Positions 30,394 to 38,595 of a stretch of 64,000 bases of DNA are shown in pieces. Made by a program: the position numbers and the translations under genes. Position 1 is the stretch's first letter. Every line of letters begins with the position of its first letter. Location: contig NZ_KQ236688.1 in the NCBI RefSeq assembly GCF_001183545.1, forward strand, positions 62,001 through 126,000. Direction: 5' to 3'. Origin of the DNA: Cellvibrio sp. pealriver (lineage in GTDB: Bacteria; Pseudomonadota; Gammaproteobacteria; Pseudomonadales; Cellvibrionaceae). The notes under the pieces are model-generated. The model worked only from the letters and a program-made list of their open reading frames with translations. It was not told the origin of the DNA and ran no database searches.

Positions 30394-31287
30394 ATGCGCT
30401 ATCTGATGTCGTTTGTTGCAATACTTTTTATATTTCAACCCAATACGGCGCTTGCTTGGGGAAAGTATGGGCATGTGGTTGTCTGTGAAATCGCGTACCG
30501 AAATCTGACAACAGATGCGAGAGCAGAGGTAAACCGGTTGCTGAGTGTTGATGGTGAGTACAAGTCTTTTAATCACGCTTGCTTGGAAGCAGATGAAATG
30601 CCCCGCACTAGCCCTGCCAGCCATTTTGCCAATTACAGTCGCGACATTCTTGTTATCGAGCAAGATGGTTGCCCAAACGATAAACCTTGCGTTATCAGTG
30701 CAATCAAAGACGATCTTAATATTGTTGCCGACAAAACCAGGCCGGATACTGAACGCGCAAGGGCGATGATTCTGTTAGGGCATTGGGTGGGTGATATTCA
30801 TCAGCCGCTGCATATTTCCTATGCGGATGATCGCGGCGGAAATTCAATTATCAAACGAGGGAAATGCTCCGGCGATAACCTGCATGCAGTATGGGATAAC
30901 TGCATTATTGAAAATACCATTCTTCCCGGAAATTGGATGCAAAAACAATTTGGCTGGGCGAGATTCACACGTGCGTATCGTGCAGCCGATTCACTTATCG
31001 CCGAAATATCGGAAACAGATAAAACCCAGTGGGCAGATTCGGTCCCGTGGCAATGGGCTGCCGAATCGTATGAAATTACAATAAATCCGGATGTTTCCTA
31101 CTGCACCCAACGAAATAATGCCTGCTGGTATGAGCCGCAAAATAAACGCCTCGATGACGGAGAAGATAAAAAAACGATCCAAATGACCAATGAATATTTG
31201 GAAGAGTTTTCTCCCGTGGTCAAACTAAGATTAAAACAAGCCGGAATCAGGTTGGCGAGTTTGCTGAATGAAGGGCTTAGTAATTAA
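30394..31287 (+). CDS. S1/P1-type nuclease (copy 1)
   Basis: A 297-residue secreted nuclease: signal peptide ending near ALA-WGKYGH, where mature Trp1 is a zinc ligand in the S1/P1 family. Further ligand motifs are HACLEADEM, the GHWVGDIHQPLH block and HAVWD. The enzymes cleave single-stranded nucleic acid and act outside the cytoplasm. A close paralogue lies at 50436-51329, on the far side of the integron; upstream sequences of both copies (GAGGGA-x-GGGTT before the ATG) are also related. Confidence 0.93.
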   Translation: MRYLMSFVAILFIFQPNTALAWGKYGHVVVCEIAYRNLTTDARAEVNRLLSVDGEYKSFNHACLEADEMPRTSPASHFANYSRDILVIEQDGCPNDKPCVISAIKDDLNIVADKTRPDTERARAMILLGHWVGDIHQPLHISYADDRGGNSIIKRGKCSGDNLHAVWDNCIIENTILPGNWMQKQFGWARFTRAYRAADSLIAEISETDKTQWADSVPWQWAAESYEITINPDVSYCTQRNNACWYEPQNKRLDDGEDKKTIQMTNEYLEEFSPVVKLRLKQAGIRLASLLNEGLSN

Positions 31288-31323
31288 TTTTTTTAAGGTA
31301 TTTAGTCAACTAGTGTAGTTATC

Positions 31324-31358
31324 AAAAAGCCCGCCCGTTTAAAACGGGCGGGCTTTTT
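31324..31358 (+). terminator. Rho-independent terminator (GCCCGCCCGTT family)
   Basis: A stem of about 14 bp with an AT-only loop and a T-run after the nuclease gene; same family as 29567 and 30126. Confidence 0.9.
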
Positions 31359-31395
31359 GTTTATAGCATTTTTGATCGTATCAGGTTTGTAAGTT

Positions 31396-31460
31396 CACGC
31401 TTCACCACCTACAAGTTTAGAAATGTAGGTTGGTGGTGAGCTTGCGAACCCCAACATGAA
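31396..31460. repeat. Palindromic intergenic repeat
   Basis: Inverted repeat around CACCACCTACA ... TGTAGGTTGGTGGTG, followed by a CGAACCCCAAC motif. It looks like one of the dispersed intergenic hairpin repeats of proteobacteria; no second full copy is seen in this window. Confidence 0.5.
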
Positions 31461-31515
31461 ATGTTGATTTAGAACGCTGCATTAACCTATTTCGGGTTTC
31501 GGCCAAGAGCGGACA

Positions 31516-31857
31516 TTAACCACCTTCGCACACCATCACAAATTTTCTCGCAATATTAGCATCGCATCCGGATTTACACTGGTAGGCTTGCTCATCAATA
31601 TTTTCTGCATCCAGTTCATAAACCAACACCCCTTTATTTTCCTTTGCTGCGGAACACTGTAAAACACTGTACCCGCTATCCATTTCACAATAACCATAGT
31701 TATTGGAACCGCTAAGACCGTAAGTGGGAGGAGCTACCTCGATATTCTTGAGTATTATTTCCCGGTTATCAACTACAGCTCGGAGAAAACACTCGTCAGC
31801 TCCGATAGCAAAAACCTGTGATGCATTGAAAATTAGAATTAATAAAATTGCACGCAT
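31516..31857 (-). CDS. Hypothetical secreted Cys-rich protein
   Basis: A 113-residue protein with a signal peptide (cleavage near VFA-IGAD) and seven Cys in the mature part, including CKSGCDAN. No family recognised. It lies to the left of the last recognisable attC, same strand as the cassette genes, but without an attC of its own. Ribosome binding site is weak. Confidence 0.55.
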   Translation of the reverse strand: MRAILLILIFNASQVFAIGADECFLRAVVDNREIILKNIEVAPPTYGLSGSNNYGYCEMDSGYSVLQCSAAKENKGVLVYELDAENIDEQAYQCKSGCDANIARKFVMVCEGG

Positions 31858-32066
31858 GCTTTAAAAAAATCCTTCAATTAATTATTTTTAAATTTGATTA
31901 AGTCGGTTATCTATCAACGAGGTATAGCAGCCGGCAAGGCTACCGAACTTCGCATAACGGCCAGAAGCGGACCTTCAGCGATAAACGCACCATATGAAAT
32001 TGAAACACTTTTTCGCTTAAATATAACTATACAGGGTGTCTACAATTGGTGGGTAACTCGGAGTTC

Positions 32067-32192
32067 TAACGCCGAGTTCAGCGGCAGTTTTTAAGTTGTG
32101 GTTTTGTGGAATAATTTTGCGCAGCAAAACCACAAAACTGCGACTTAAAAACTGTCCAGCACGCGTAGCGTGCGAGCTGGAACGACTTGTTA
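32067..32192 (-). repeat. attC of cassette 18
   Basis: Last recognisable attC of the array. Ends are TAACGCC and CTTGTTA; the inner arms are the long complementary AGTTTTTAAGT / ACTTAAAAACT pair seen across the array. To its left, 31858-32066 holds no gene I can support. Confidence 0.9.
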
Positions 32193-32197
32193 AATAA

Positions 32198-32710
32198 TTA
32201 CATTGTAAGTTCAAGCCAATGTTTTTCGACTGATGTATATGCCGTTTCTTTAAATTCCAAGCACTCACGAATAATATGTTTGAGAACATATGAATTATAG
32301 TGAATGCCTTCACTGTGAAGGAATGATTCTATTTCCGCATTTACGTACTCGAATTCAGTAATTGAATAATTTTCAGATATTGCTTGCTGTAAAATTAGAC
32401 GAAATACGTTTTTAGCGTAGTGAATGTTGGCTGGCTTAGACTCTTCCGTTCCGTCCTGCTTTTCAATAAGAACCTGTACCATAGCCGTCAGAATATCGAG
32501 CTTAGATTGAATTTGCGGTAGTTCTCTATTTAAAAATGCCTTTACAAAAGTGGATGTAGACGAATTTTCACTGATTCGTTGTGAAATTTCATTGTGGTTG
32601 TGTTCTATAAGCCATTGCTGAAACTCAGCTAATTGCTTTAGCTTCTCACCATCCCTTCCCGCAGCGAAAGCAGAGACTAAACCAACGATTTGTGAAAATT
32701 CTTCGATCAA
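32198..32710 (-). CDS. Hypothetical cassette protein (cassette 18)
   Basis: A 170-residue soluble, mainly helical protein. No signal peptide, membrane segment or recognisable domain. The N-terminal third (LKQLAEFQQWLIEHNHNEISQRI) and the middle (LDILTAMVQVLIEKQ) look like amphipathic helices. It ends six bases before its attC and starts close to the upstream attC, so it fills the cassette. Confidence 0.7.
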   Translation of the reverse strand: MIEEFSQIVGLVSAFAAGRDGEKLKQLAEFQQWLIEHNHNEISQRISENSSTSTFVKAFLNRELPQIQSKLDILTAMVQVLIEKQDGTEESKPANIHYAKNVFRLILQQAISENYSITEFEYVNAEIESFLHSEGIHYNSYVLKHIIRECLEFKETAYTSVEKHWLELTM

Positions 32711-32736
32711 GTATATGGCTCCGATTTTGCTTTATT

Positions 32737-32863
32737 TAACGCCGAGCTAAGCGGCAGTTTTTAAGTTGTAGTTTTGTGGGAACCTTTTGCGCAGCAAAAC
32801 CACAAAACTGCGACTTAAAAACTGTCCAGCGCACGTAGTGCGCGGTGCTTCAGCGACTTGTTA
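32737..32863 (-). repeat. attC of cassette 17 (copy B of the duplicated cassette)
   Basis: A 127-bp attC, apparently identical to the attC at 43450-43576. The stop codon of the cassette gene lies inside it. Confidence 0.93.
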
Positions 32864-33311
32864 ATATTTTTTTATTGAATTTTACTACAGCACTTCCATG
32901 AGCTTCTTCAATTAAAGGAAGAATTTCTGTAAATGCTGTTTCGGTTGGGTTAAGAATTTGTACCCAATTCATCCATCCGTAAATAGGATGCGGCATTAAA
33001 GTGTTTAACGCAGTAAAGTCATGGCCGGTATTAATAATTCCGCCCTTGGCTGGCCTTGGTGGTTTTAAACCAAACAGCCTTTCATAACTGGATTTATTAA
33101 TTCCAATACTCACCCTGAATATTCCATCTCTGTCTAGCTCAGATGATTTGTCATTTTCCCCGTTCTTTTCTTTGATTGTGCAGAAATAAACACCGTTGGG
33201 TAAGGCTTTTCCGGGATTGTAAAATAATGAGGTTTCTCCCCAACTAGATTTCGGAACAACGCCATGAAAATTTTCAGCAATGTGCTTTATGATACTTTCA
33301 GGTTTCATCAA
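32850..33311 (-). CDS. DUF6194 family protein (cassette 17, copy B)
   Basis: A 153-residue cytoplasmic protein. The pattern LFYNPG...GVYFCTIKEKNGENDKSSELDRDGIFRVSIGI, TGHDFTALNTLMPHP and YGWMNWVQILNP matches the DUF6194 family as I know it; function unknown. The protein is identical to that of 43563-44024 and the whole 594-bp cassette (32740-33333) appears identical to 43453-44046. The last five residues and the TGA stop are encoded within attC. Confidence 0.85.
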   Translation of the reverse strand: MMKPESIIKHIAENFHGVVPKSSWGETSLFYNPGKALPNGVYFCTIKEKNGENDKSSELDRDGIFRVSIGINKSSYERLFGLKPPRPAKGGIINTGHDFTALNTLMPHPIYGWMNWVQILNPTETAFTEILPLIEEAHGSAVVKFNKKILTSR

Positions 33312-33330
33312 TTTTCCTTATTGGTAATAT

Positions 33331-33457
33331 TAACGCCGAGTTCAGCCGCAGTTTGTAAGTTGGCTTTTTGTGGAAACTTTTTGCGAAGCAAAACCACAAA
33401 AAGGCGACTTACAAACTGTCGAGCGCACAAAGTGCGCGGTGCTGGAACGACTTGTTA
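33331..33457 (-). repeat. attC of cassette 16
   Basis: A 127-bp attC with TAACGCC and CTTGTTA ends. It closes a cassette without a convincing gene. Confidence 0.92.
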
Positions 33458-33783
33458 TGGGATTGGCATTTTTGCACGTTGCTTGAACAGAGAAAAATGC
33501 TTTTTCCGCTTTTAATAAAACCTTGAGCGCGTAAAACCAGAAACAGAATAACGCTTTTGCAAAACCAGCAGAATAGTGGTTTTAAAGTGCGAAAGCGTTT
33601 CTACCGAAGGCACCAAAATGTACCTAAAAAAACCAAAAAACGTTCACTTCGGATTTTAACGTTTTGCCGCTACAAGCGATAAAACTTCAGCCTGATAAAA
33701 CCCAAAACGAACCAACTCAGAAAATTACCGGTTTTGCTTTTACGAACTTTCAGTACGCACAAACCAAAACCTTTCTGCCCCCA
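33458..33783 (-). other. Gene-less body of cassette 16
   Basis: A 326-bp cassette body between two attC sites. No open frame has a plausible start and ribosome binding site; the only minus-strand frame (33670-33852) begins inside the neighbouring attC. On the cassette-sense strand the sequence is strongly G+T-rich with repeated GGTTTT blocks. It could carry a small RNA or a decayed gene. Confidence 0.6.
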
Positions 33784-33909
33784 TAACGCCGTGCTCAACG
33801 GCAGTTTGTAAGTTGTGGCTTTGTGGATTACTTTTGCGCAGCAAAACCACAAAGCCGCAACTTACAAACTGTCCAGCGCACGTAGTGCGCGGGTTGGAGC
33901 ACTTTGTTA
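33784..33909 (-). repeat. attC of cassette 15
   Basis: A 126-bp attC, TAACGCC to TTTGTTA, of the CAACGGCAGTTTGTAAGT subtype. Confidence 0.92.
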
Positions 33910-33913
33910 TGCT

Positions 33914-34432
33914 CTACTGGTAAATTAGGGATAATGCTTTTTGACGATTAGAGTCAAGAATGAAACTATTCGTGTAATTTACTAGGTCATTTTCCTTAGG
34001 TGGCTCAAAATGATTTTCCAGCATGGAAACTAAAGCTATTTTATTTGAGTCCATATTCAGCTCCCCCAAAAGCACATTTAGTTCGCTAAATTTCAGTTTA
34101 TTAGATAAAACATGCTTGGATTTTTGCACATAACCTAACTTACCTGAATCAAGCGAAAATGTTTTAAATTGATACAGGAACTCTGAAAATTCTAATTTTC
34201 TTACTTCTTTCCCAAGAGGTGAGCTACTTTCAGATACAGACGAGACTGACACCATAAACTCTAGAGGCTCAGCGATACTTTTAGAATTAATATCTGAATT
34301 TTTTTCTTGAAATGTTAACACTGCCGGAGGCGTGTTTTTTACTTCACCAGATACTGGGAATTGCCACGCAAAAACGCTTACCAGCAGACCTGATATAGCT
34401 AAAATTATTCCTATTTTATCTACTTTAGTCAT
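33914..34432 (-). CDS. Hypothetical membrane-anchored cassette protein (cassette 15)
   Basis: A 172-residue protein with an N-terminal hydrophobic helix (IGIILAISGLLVSVFAW) after a short basic start, so probably anchored in the inner membrane with the rest outside. No known domain. The ATG at 34432 is preferred (AAGAGA just upstream); the frame runs 29 codons further up, but that part lies in the preceding attC. Confidence 0.7.
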   Translation of the reverse strand: MTKVDKIGIILAISGLLVSVFAWQFPVSGEVKNTPPAVLTFQEKNSDINSKSIAEPLEFMVSVSSVSESSSPLGKEVRKLEFSEFLYQFKTFSLDSGKLGYVQKSKHVLSNKLKFSELNVLLGELNMDSNKIALVSMLENHFEPPKENDLVNYTNSFILDSNRQKALSLIYQ

Positions 34433-34450
34433 AATTTCTCTTTTAAAGCA

Positions 34451-34576
34451 TAACGCCGTGCTCAACGGTAGTTTGTAAGTTGTGGTTTTGTGGAAAACTT
34501 TTGCGCAGCAAAACCACAAAGCCGCGACTTACAAACTGTCCAGCGCACGCAGTGCGCGGGTTGCAGCACTTTGTTA
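34451..34576 (-). repeat. attC of cassette 14
   Basis: A 126-bp attC; the TAA stop of the cassette gene is part of its GTTA core. Confidence 0.92.
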
Positions 34577-34888
34577 TGTGCTTGTATACCTATATTCAAA
34601 AGTACCGCTTGAAGCCTTAGGGTTCCAGCCTTGAGAAATAGCATTTTTAATACATCTCTCAATCATGCTCGGAGTTACGCTCTCAGAGCCTAATTTAAGA
34701 GATGCGTCTGGACGTGAGAATGGAAAAGTAATTCGCAAGATAGTGCCGCTCAATTCCACCGGCTCAACGACAGCAGTTATTTCTGAACCTAAACAGTCCT
34801 GTGAGTACGTAGGTTTTGGCCTGATGAGCCACAAAAACTCATTTTCGCCCACGTTAATTTTTCTACTTCCTTTTTTTGGAATGTTCAT
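34574..34888 (-). CDS. Hypothetical cassette protein (cassette 14)
   Basis: A 104-residue soluble protein, with IRPKPTYSQDCLGSEITAVVEP and FPFSRPDASLKLGSESVTP as notable stretches. No family recognised. The ATG at 34888 or a GTG at 34900 may start it; neither has a clear ribosome binding site, and the start lies only ~15 bp from the upstream attC. The stop is the TAA of the attC core. Confidence 0.65.
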   Translation of the reverse strand: MNIPKKGSRKINVGENEFLWLIRPKPTYSQDCLGSEITAVVEPVELSGTILRITFPFSRPDASLKLGSESVTPSMIERCIKNAISQGWNPKASSGTFEYRYTST

Positions 34889-34901
34889 TTCAATATTCAC
34901 A

Positions 34902-35028
34902 TAACGCCGAGCTAAGCGGCAGTTTTAAAGTTGTAGTTTTGTGGAATACTTTTGCGCAGCAAAACCACAAAACTGCGACTTTAAAACTGTCCAGCGCACG
35001 TAGTGCGCGGTGCTTGAGCGATTTGTTA
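34902..35028 (-). repeat. attC of cassette 13
   Basis: A 127-bp attC; contains the TAA stop of the membrane-protein gene. Confidence 0.92.
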
Positions 35029-35433
35029 TAAATGGCCGCTAAAAGTTATTGCGCAGGCAACATACCCTAATAAACCTGCATAACCCAAAATAACAAAACC
35101 AAGTTTAGACCAGAAGAAAAGATTAATAGGCCAAGTTAAGTATTTGGATGCTTGTAATTCTGGATCATTTCCAGCGCCATATTTTATTTCTTTAATTCTA
35201 TGAAAAATGCCCCAGATTGCAGATGCAACTATGTAGTGCAGCAAGTCACAGAAAATGCTCAGAACAAGCAATAAGGCAGGCCAAAGCAAGTTTTCAGGAA
35301 GTGTATATGTATTACCTGTTTTTGTATTAAAGATCCAAAGCAATGCAATTCCCGCAAATGAAGCCTGCCGACTTACAGAACTTGCTGAGCTGCTAAAGTC
35401 ATAATATGACTGCTTATAGCCTGATAATTTCAT
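35026..35433 (-). CDS. Hypothetical membrane protein, second gene of two-gene cassette 13
   Basis: A 135-residue protein with three hydrophobic segments (around residues 24-36, 47-77 and 105-133). No family recognised. Its ATG overlaps the TGA of the small upstream gene (ATGA), so the two are translationally coupled within one cassette. Its stop is the TAA of attC. Confidence 0.7.
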   Translation of the reverse strand: MKLSGYKQSYYDFSSSASSVSRQASFAGIALLWIFNTKTGNTYTLPENLLWPALLLVLSIFCDLLHYIVASAIWGIFHRIKEIKYGAGNDPELQASKYLTWPINLFFWSKLGFVILGYAGLLGYVACAITFSGHL

Positions 35434-35609
35434 TTTTTACTATTACTTGGGCTTCTAGGCCCAGTACTCGTAGTGGTTTGATTGTTGTTCTGCAATTTCC
35501 CAGAAGAGGATGTTGAAGAATTCCGCCCGCTACCACCTCTATTTTCACTAGGTTTCTGTGGCGGTGATTGTGGAGTTTTTCCATTGCCGCCAGTTTTATT
35601 ATTTGTCAT
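35430..35609 (-). CDS. Small low-complexity protein, first gene of two-gene cassette 13
   Basis: A 59-residue frame starting MTNNKTGGNGKTPQSPPQKP and ending SPSNSKK, rich in Asn, Ser, Pro, Gly and Thr and so probably disordered. A GGAGAAA lies four bases before the ATG and the stop overlaps the start of the membrane protein gene, which is why I accept it as real despite its size. It could serve as a leader for coupled translation or as a partner of the membrane protein. Confidence 0.65.
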   Translation of the reverse strand: MTNNKTGGNGKTPQSPPQKPSENRGGSGRNSSTSSSGKLQNNNQTTTSTGPRSPSNSKK

Positions 35610-35630
35610 TGTGTTTCTCCATATTTTTTA

Positions 35631-35735
35631 TAACGTTGTTATAAGCTGTGGTTTGTAAGTTGACGATTTGCGCAATAATGGCGAAGCCATGCGCGAATTG
35701 GCGACTTACAAACCATCAGCTTGATGACCTTGTTA
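35631..35735 (-). repeat. attC of cassette 12 (short, divergent type)
   Basis: A 105-bp attC whose arms (GGTTTGTAAGT / ACTTACAAACC) and central loop differ from the main type. Ends are TAACGTT and CTTGTTA. Confidence 0.85.
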
Positions 35736-36108
35736 GGCACTTACGCTTAAAAATTCGTATGGTATGCCCAATTTTAGACTCAAACGCGCTAGGCCTACAC
35801 ATATTTTCATTTGCCACACAAAATAACAAAACGTTTTCACTAATTTCATATATAGCTGGAAATGTTTTTCCAACATCATCCCCATATGTATCAGTCCAAT
35901 TTATTTGCTTTGGGGTAACATTCGGATTTATGGAAAATATTCCTTTTATTAAAGTGGCTCCCTCGGCATTAACAACCACAAACTCATTCTTCTGGAACGT
36001 TACCACAGGAGCTGCACCATAACTTTCATTAGGATTTTCTATCTCATCTGAGTTGCAGCTTACTTGAACCCATGAGCCACTAAATTTTTTATATTCTTCT
36101 TTTTCCAT
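35716..36108 (-). CDS. TIGR03067-like (lipocalin-like) domain protein (cassette 12)
   Basis: A 130-residue soluble beta-rich protein. The sequence GSWVQVSC..., FEVVN-type strands, KGIFSINPNVTPKQINWTDTYGDDVGKTFPAIYEISENVLLFC and RPSAFES closely follows the pattern of TIGR03067 domains common in planctomycetes, whose function is unknown. The C-terminal residues and TGA stop lie in attC. Origin by transfer is likely, as for cassettes in general. Confidence 0.78.
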   Translation of the reverse strand: MEKEEYKKFSGSWVQVSCNSDEIENPNESYGAAPVVTFQKNEFVVVNAEGATLIKGIFSINPNVTPKQINWTDTYGDDVGKTFPAIYEISENVLLFCVANENMCRPSAFESKIGHTIRIFKRKCLTRSSS

Positions 36109-36138
36109 TTTAAGCCCAATTTTGGGTTTTTATTTGCC

Positions 36139-36265
36139 TAACGCCGAGCGCAAAGGCAGTTTGGAAGTTGTGGCTTTGCGGAATACTTTTGCGTAGCAAA
36201 ACCGCAAAGATGCAACTTACAAACTGTCCAGCACACGTAGTGTGCGATTTTGGCGCGACTTGTTA
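36139..36265 (-). repeat. attC of cassette 11
   Basis: A 127-bp attC, somewhat diverged (CAAAGGCAGTTTGGAAGT arm). It closes a cassette without a convincing gene. Confidence 0.9.
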
Positions 36266-36555
36266 TGAATGCCCGGTGTGGCTCTGAATTTGAAAGAAAA
36301 ACTGAAGCCAAACCGTGGCACCCTGTTAAAAATACTGCTGCTGATATTCGCAGCAAACCTTCTTACTGGCAAGCCTCTCTACGAAGCTCGTTTATCACCA
36401 AAATAACTAGTGGCAGCAAGCTACAAAGTGCGATAACACAAAACCAACTACTGCACGAAGAACGGAACTGCCCATTTCAAAACTTGCTCAATGTTCAATG
36501 CTGAAGAAATTAGCACTAACTTTCTAGAGCCACGCTAAAGAAGCCCAGCCATTCA
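36266..36555. other. Gene-less body of cassette 11
   Basis: A 290-bp cassette body. In the cassette-sense direction all frames are broken early. A plus-strand frame (ATG at 36265, ~79 codons) exists in the opposite direction but has no ribosome binding site and no recognisable product. Probably noncoding or a decayed gene. Confidence 0.55.
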
Positions 36556-36682
36556 TAACGCTGAGTTCAGCCGCAGTTTGTAAGTTGGCTTTTTGTGGAA
36601 TACTTTTGCGAAGCAAAACCACAAAAAGGCGAATTACAAACTGTCGAGTGCGCAAAGCGCACGGTGCTGCAACGATTTGTTA
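36556..36682 (-). repeat. attC of cassette 10
   Basis: A 127-bp attC of the TTCAGCCGCAGTTTGTAAGT subtype. Confidence 0.92.
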
Positions 36683-36690
36683 GCAATTTT

Positions 36691-37122
36691 TTAATTAAAT
36701 GCGCGATAGAGAATGTCACCATAGCCCCATATGACTGTGCCAAATATCACTACTAATAAAGTTCCTCTATCTGCCCACCGAACCATATTTGAATATTTGC
36801 GCTTTAAATATATATGGCCATACAAAAACGGGGAGCTATCTGTAAAAGATAATAGTTTTAGCTTTGCTATTGCGATTTCAGCTAGTAGACCAAAAACAAC
36901 AGTAACTGAACCAGCTCGCGTAAACCAGGTTTCAGGAGACTCTTTTGGAATAATTACGTAAAACGAAATAATTGGTGCAACGATTGCAACTGCGATGAAT
37001 AAGGCCAACGAGGTAAACGCGCTCTTGATTTGCTCAATTTTATTATCCACTTCATCTTTTCCACTTTCCTTAAGCTCAGCATAAAGCTCTTTCAATTCCA
37101 TTAGATATGCTGGATCTTTCAT
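36691..37122 (-). CDS. Hypothetical membrane protein (cassette 10)
   Basis: A 143-residue protein: a charged helical N terminus (KELYAELKESGKDEVDNKIEQIKS) followed by three hydrophobic segments (around 37-58, 69-87 and 121-137). No family recognised. It ends nine bases before attC. Confidence 0.7.
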   Translation of the reverse strand: MKDPAYLMELKELYAELKESGKDEVDNKIEQIKSAFTSLALFIAVAIVAPIISFYVIIPKESPETWFTRAGSVTVVFGLLAEIAIAKLKLLSFTDSSPFLYGHIYLKRKYSNMVRWADRGTLLVVIFGTVIWGYGDILYRAFN

Positions 37123-37135
37123 ATTTTTTCCTTGC

Positions 37136-37262
37136 TAACGCCAAGCTCAGCCGCAGTTTGTAAGTTGGTTTTTTGTGGGAAATTTTTGCGTAGCAAAACC
37201 ACAAAAAAGCGACTTACAAACTGTCGAGCACACGAAGTGTGCGGTGCTGGAGCGCCTTGTTA
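37136..37262 (-). repeat. attC of cassette 9
   Basis: A 127-bp attC, TAACGCC to CTTGTTA. Confidence 0.92.
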
Positions 37263-37269
37263 TGAATTG

Positions 37270-37677
37270 TTAATTTCTACTGTCTTGAGTGTTAAATACA
37301 ACTATTAATTCTTTGAAGTTTTTTTCATATATTTCATGGCTTAAACCCTGTATTTCACAAAAACTGGAGGCTCTCTTGACTGCTTGTAAAACCGAATTAT
37401 CAAGCCTTTCGTGACCACTGCCAGCTTCGATTGAAGCAGACTCTATTGCGCCGTCAGGAAGCAATAATATTTTTACCGTTACTTGTGTGTTTTTCGTTTC
37501 ATTTACGGGTGGCCTTGACCAATTCATGGCTATATTTTCAATAATTAAGTTGGTGCAAGTCTCTTTAGACTGACACAAACTTTTACAATTTGTGGATTTT
37601 TGTCGTTGGATATTCTCTTGGGCGAAGGATGAGATTGATAACGCTCCACAAAATGCCAAAATTACTAAATGTTTCAT
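37270..37677 (-). CDS. Periplasmic protein with TolA/TonB C-terminal-like domain (cassette 9)
   Basis: A 135-residue secreted protein: signal peptide (cleavage near SFA-QEN), a short Cys-rich spacer, then a domain that follows the TolA/TonB C-terminal pattern (IIENIAMNWSRPP, VKILLLPDGAIESASIEAGSGHERLDNSVLQAVKRAS). TolA and TonB domains bind partners in the periplasm; a stand-alone copy could compete with them, which is inference. Confidence 0.75.
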   Translation of the reverse strand: MKHLVILAFCGALSISSFAQENIQRQKSTNCKSLCQSKETCTNLIIENIAMNWSRPPVNETKNTQVTVKILLLPDGAIESASIEAGSGHERLDNSVLQAVKRASSFCEIQGLSHEIYEKNFKELIVVFNTQDSRN

Positions 37678-37689
37678 ACTTTCCCTTCA

Positions 37690-37816
37690 TAACGCCGAGC
37701 TAAGCGGCAGTTTTTAAGTTGTGGTTTTGTGGATTACTTTTGCGCAGCAAAACCACAAAACTGCAACTTAAAAACTGTCCAGCGCACGTAGTGCGCGATG
37801 CTTCAGCGATTTGTTA
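37690..37816 (-). repeat. attC of cassette 8
   Basis: A 127-bp attC of the CTAAGCGGCAGTTTTTAAGT subtype. Confidence 0.92.
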
Positions 37817-37838
37817 TGTTCTTACTCTACGGCACTGA

Positions 37839-38432
37839 TTAATTCGCTAAATCTCTAACTAAAGCATTACTGCTTTGCTTTGAAAAAGACCAATATTCAC
37901 CATCTCCAGATATAAAAATTAACTCGCCTTTTGCGCTATTGATGATGGAGTCGATGATCAGGCCACCGCCAACAACTTCATTTCGAGTGTCAGGCTTACC
38001 GCCCTCGGCAATAGTTGATTTAATTTTATTGGCTAGTTCAACACTGGCTTTAAGATTTTCGGTTTGTTGCCAATTTTTATTGAAATAGATAAAAGGTCTA
38101 ACAAATTTTTCTTTTTCTTTTGGTATATACAACCCGCCAGCTCTAACCATGAAGAGATCCTCTCTTGCGCTATAAATAACTGAATAGGCCTCTCCTTCAT
38201 AAAAAACACCATATTCGTTTTCATACACTGCTGTATATTTGCCATTCATAACTGCAATTTGCAATTTATTATTTTTTGCAAGACTTTCAATTATAGGCTC
38301 TTTCAAAATAAAGCTTTTCTTATCAGATACAGGATTAAGGTTGCTTAACGATTGAGGTTTTGATGCACAGCCATACATAACCGCCAAAGCTAGTGTTATT
38401 AAGAAATATTTAGCTAATGTTCTAAAGATCAT
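37839..38432 (-). CDS. Hypothetical lipoprotein (cassette 8)
   Basis: A 197-residue protein with a lipoprotein-like signal (IFRTLAKYFLITLALAVMYGCAS; Cys at ~22). The rest is a soluble beta-rich domain with YTAVYENEYGVFYEGEAYSVIYS. No family recognised. The ATG at 38432 has AGGA six bases upstream; a longer frame exists but most of it runs back through the preceding attC. Confidence 0.7.
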   Translation of the reverse strand: MIFRTLAKYFLITLALAVMYGCASKPQSLSNLNPVSDKKSFILKEPIIESLAKNNKLQIAVMNGKYTAVYENEYGVFYEGEAYSVIYSAREDLFMVRAGGLYIPKEKEKFVRPFIYFNKNWQQTENLKASVELANKIKSTIAEGGKPDTRNEVVGGGLIIDSIINSAKGELIFISGDGEYWSFSKQSSNALVRDLAN

Positions 38433-38464
38433 GATTTTTCCTGAAAAGTAGTTGGGTTTGAACA

Positions 38465-38590
38465 TAACGCCGTGCTCAACGGCAGTTTGTAAGTCGTGGT
38501 TTTGTGGATTACTTTTGCGCAGCAAAACCACAAAGCCGCGACTTACAAACTGTCCAGCGCACGTAGTGCGCGAGTTGGAGCACATTGTTA
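38465..38590 (-). repeat. attC of cassette 7
   Basis: A 126-bp attC of the CAACGGCAGTTTGTAAGT subtype. Confidence 0.92.
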
Positions 38591-38595
38591 GGTAA

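Noticed and set aside
31858..32066. A 19th attC at the left end of the array
   Set aside because: The stretch has GGCCAGAAGCGGACCTTC-like sequence but no TAAC/GTTA core pair or complementary arms.
33670..33852. 60-codon minus-strand frame in cassette 16
   Set aside because: Starts inside the neighbouring attC and has no start signal; similar MWFCCAKV starts appear in other frames simply because they translate attC.
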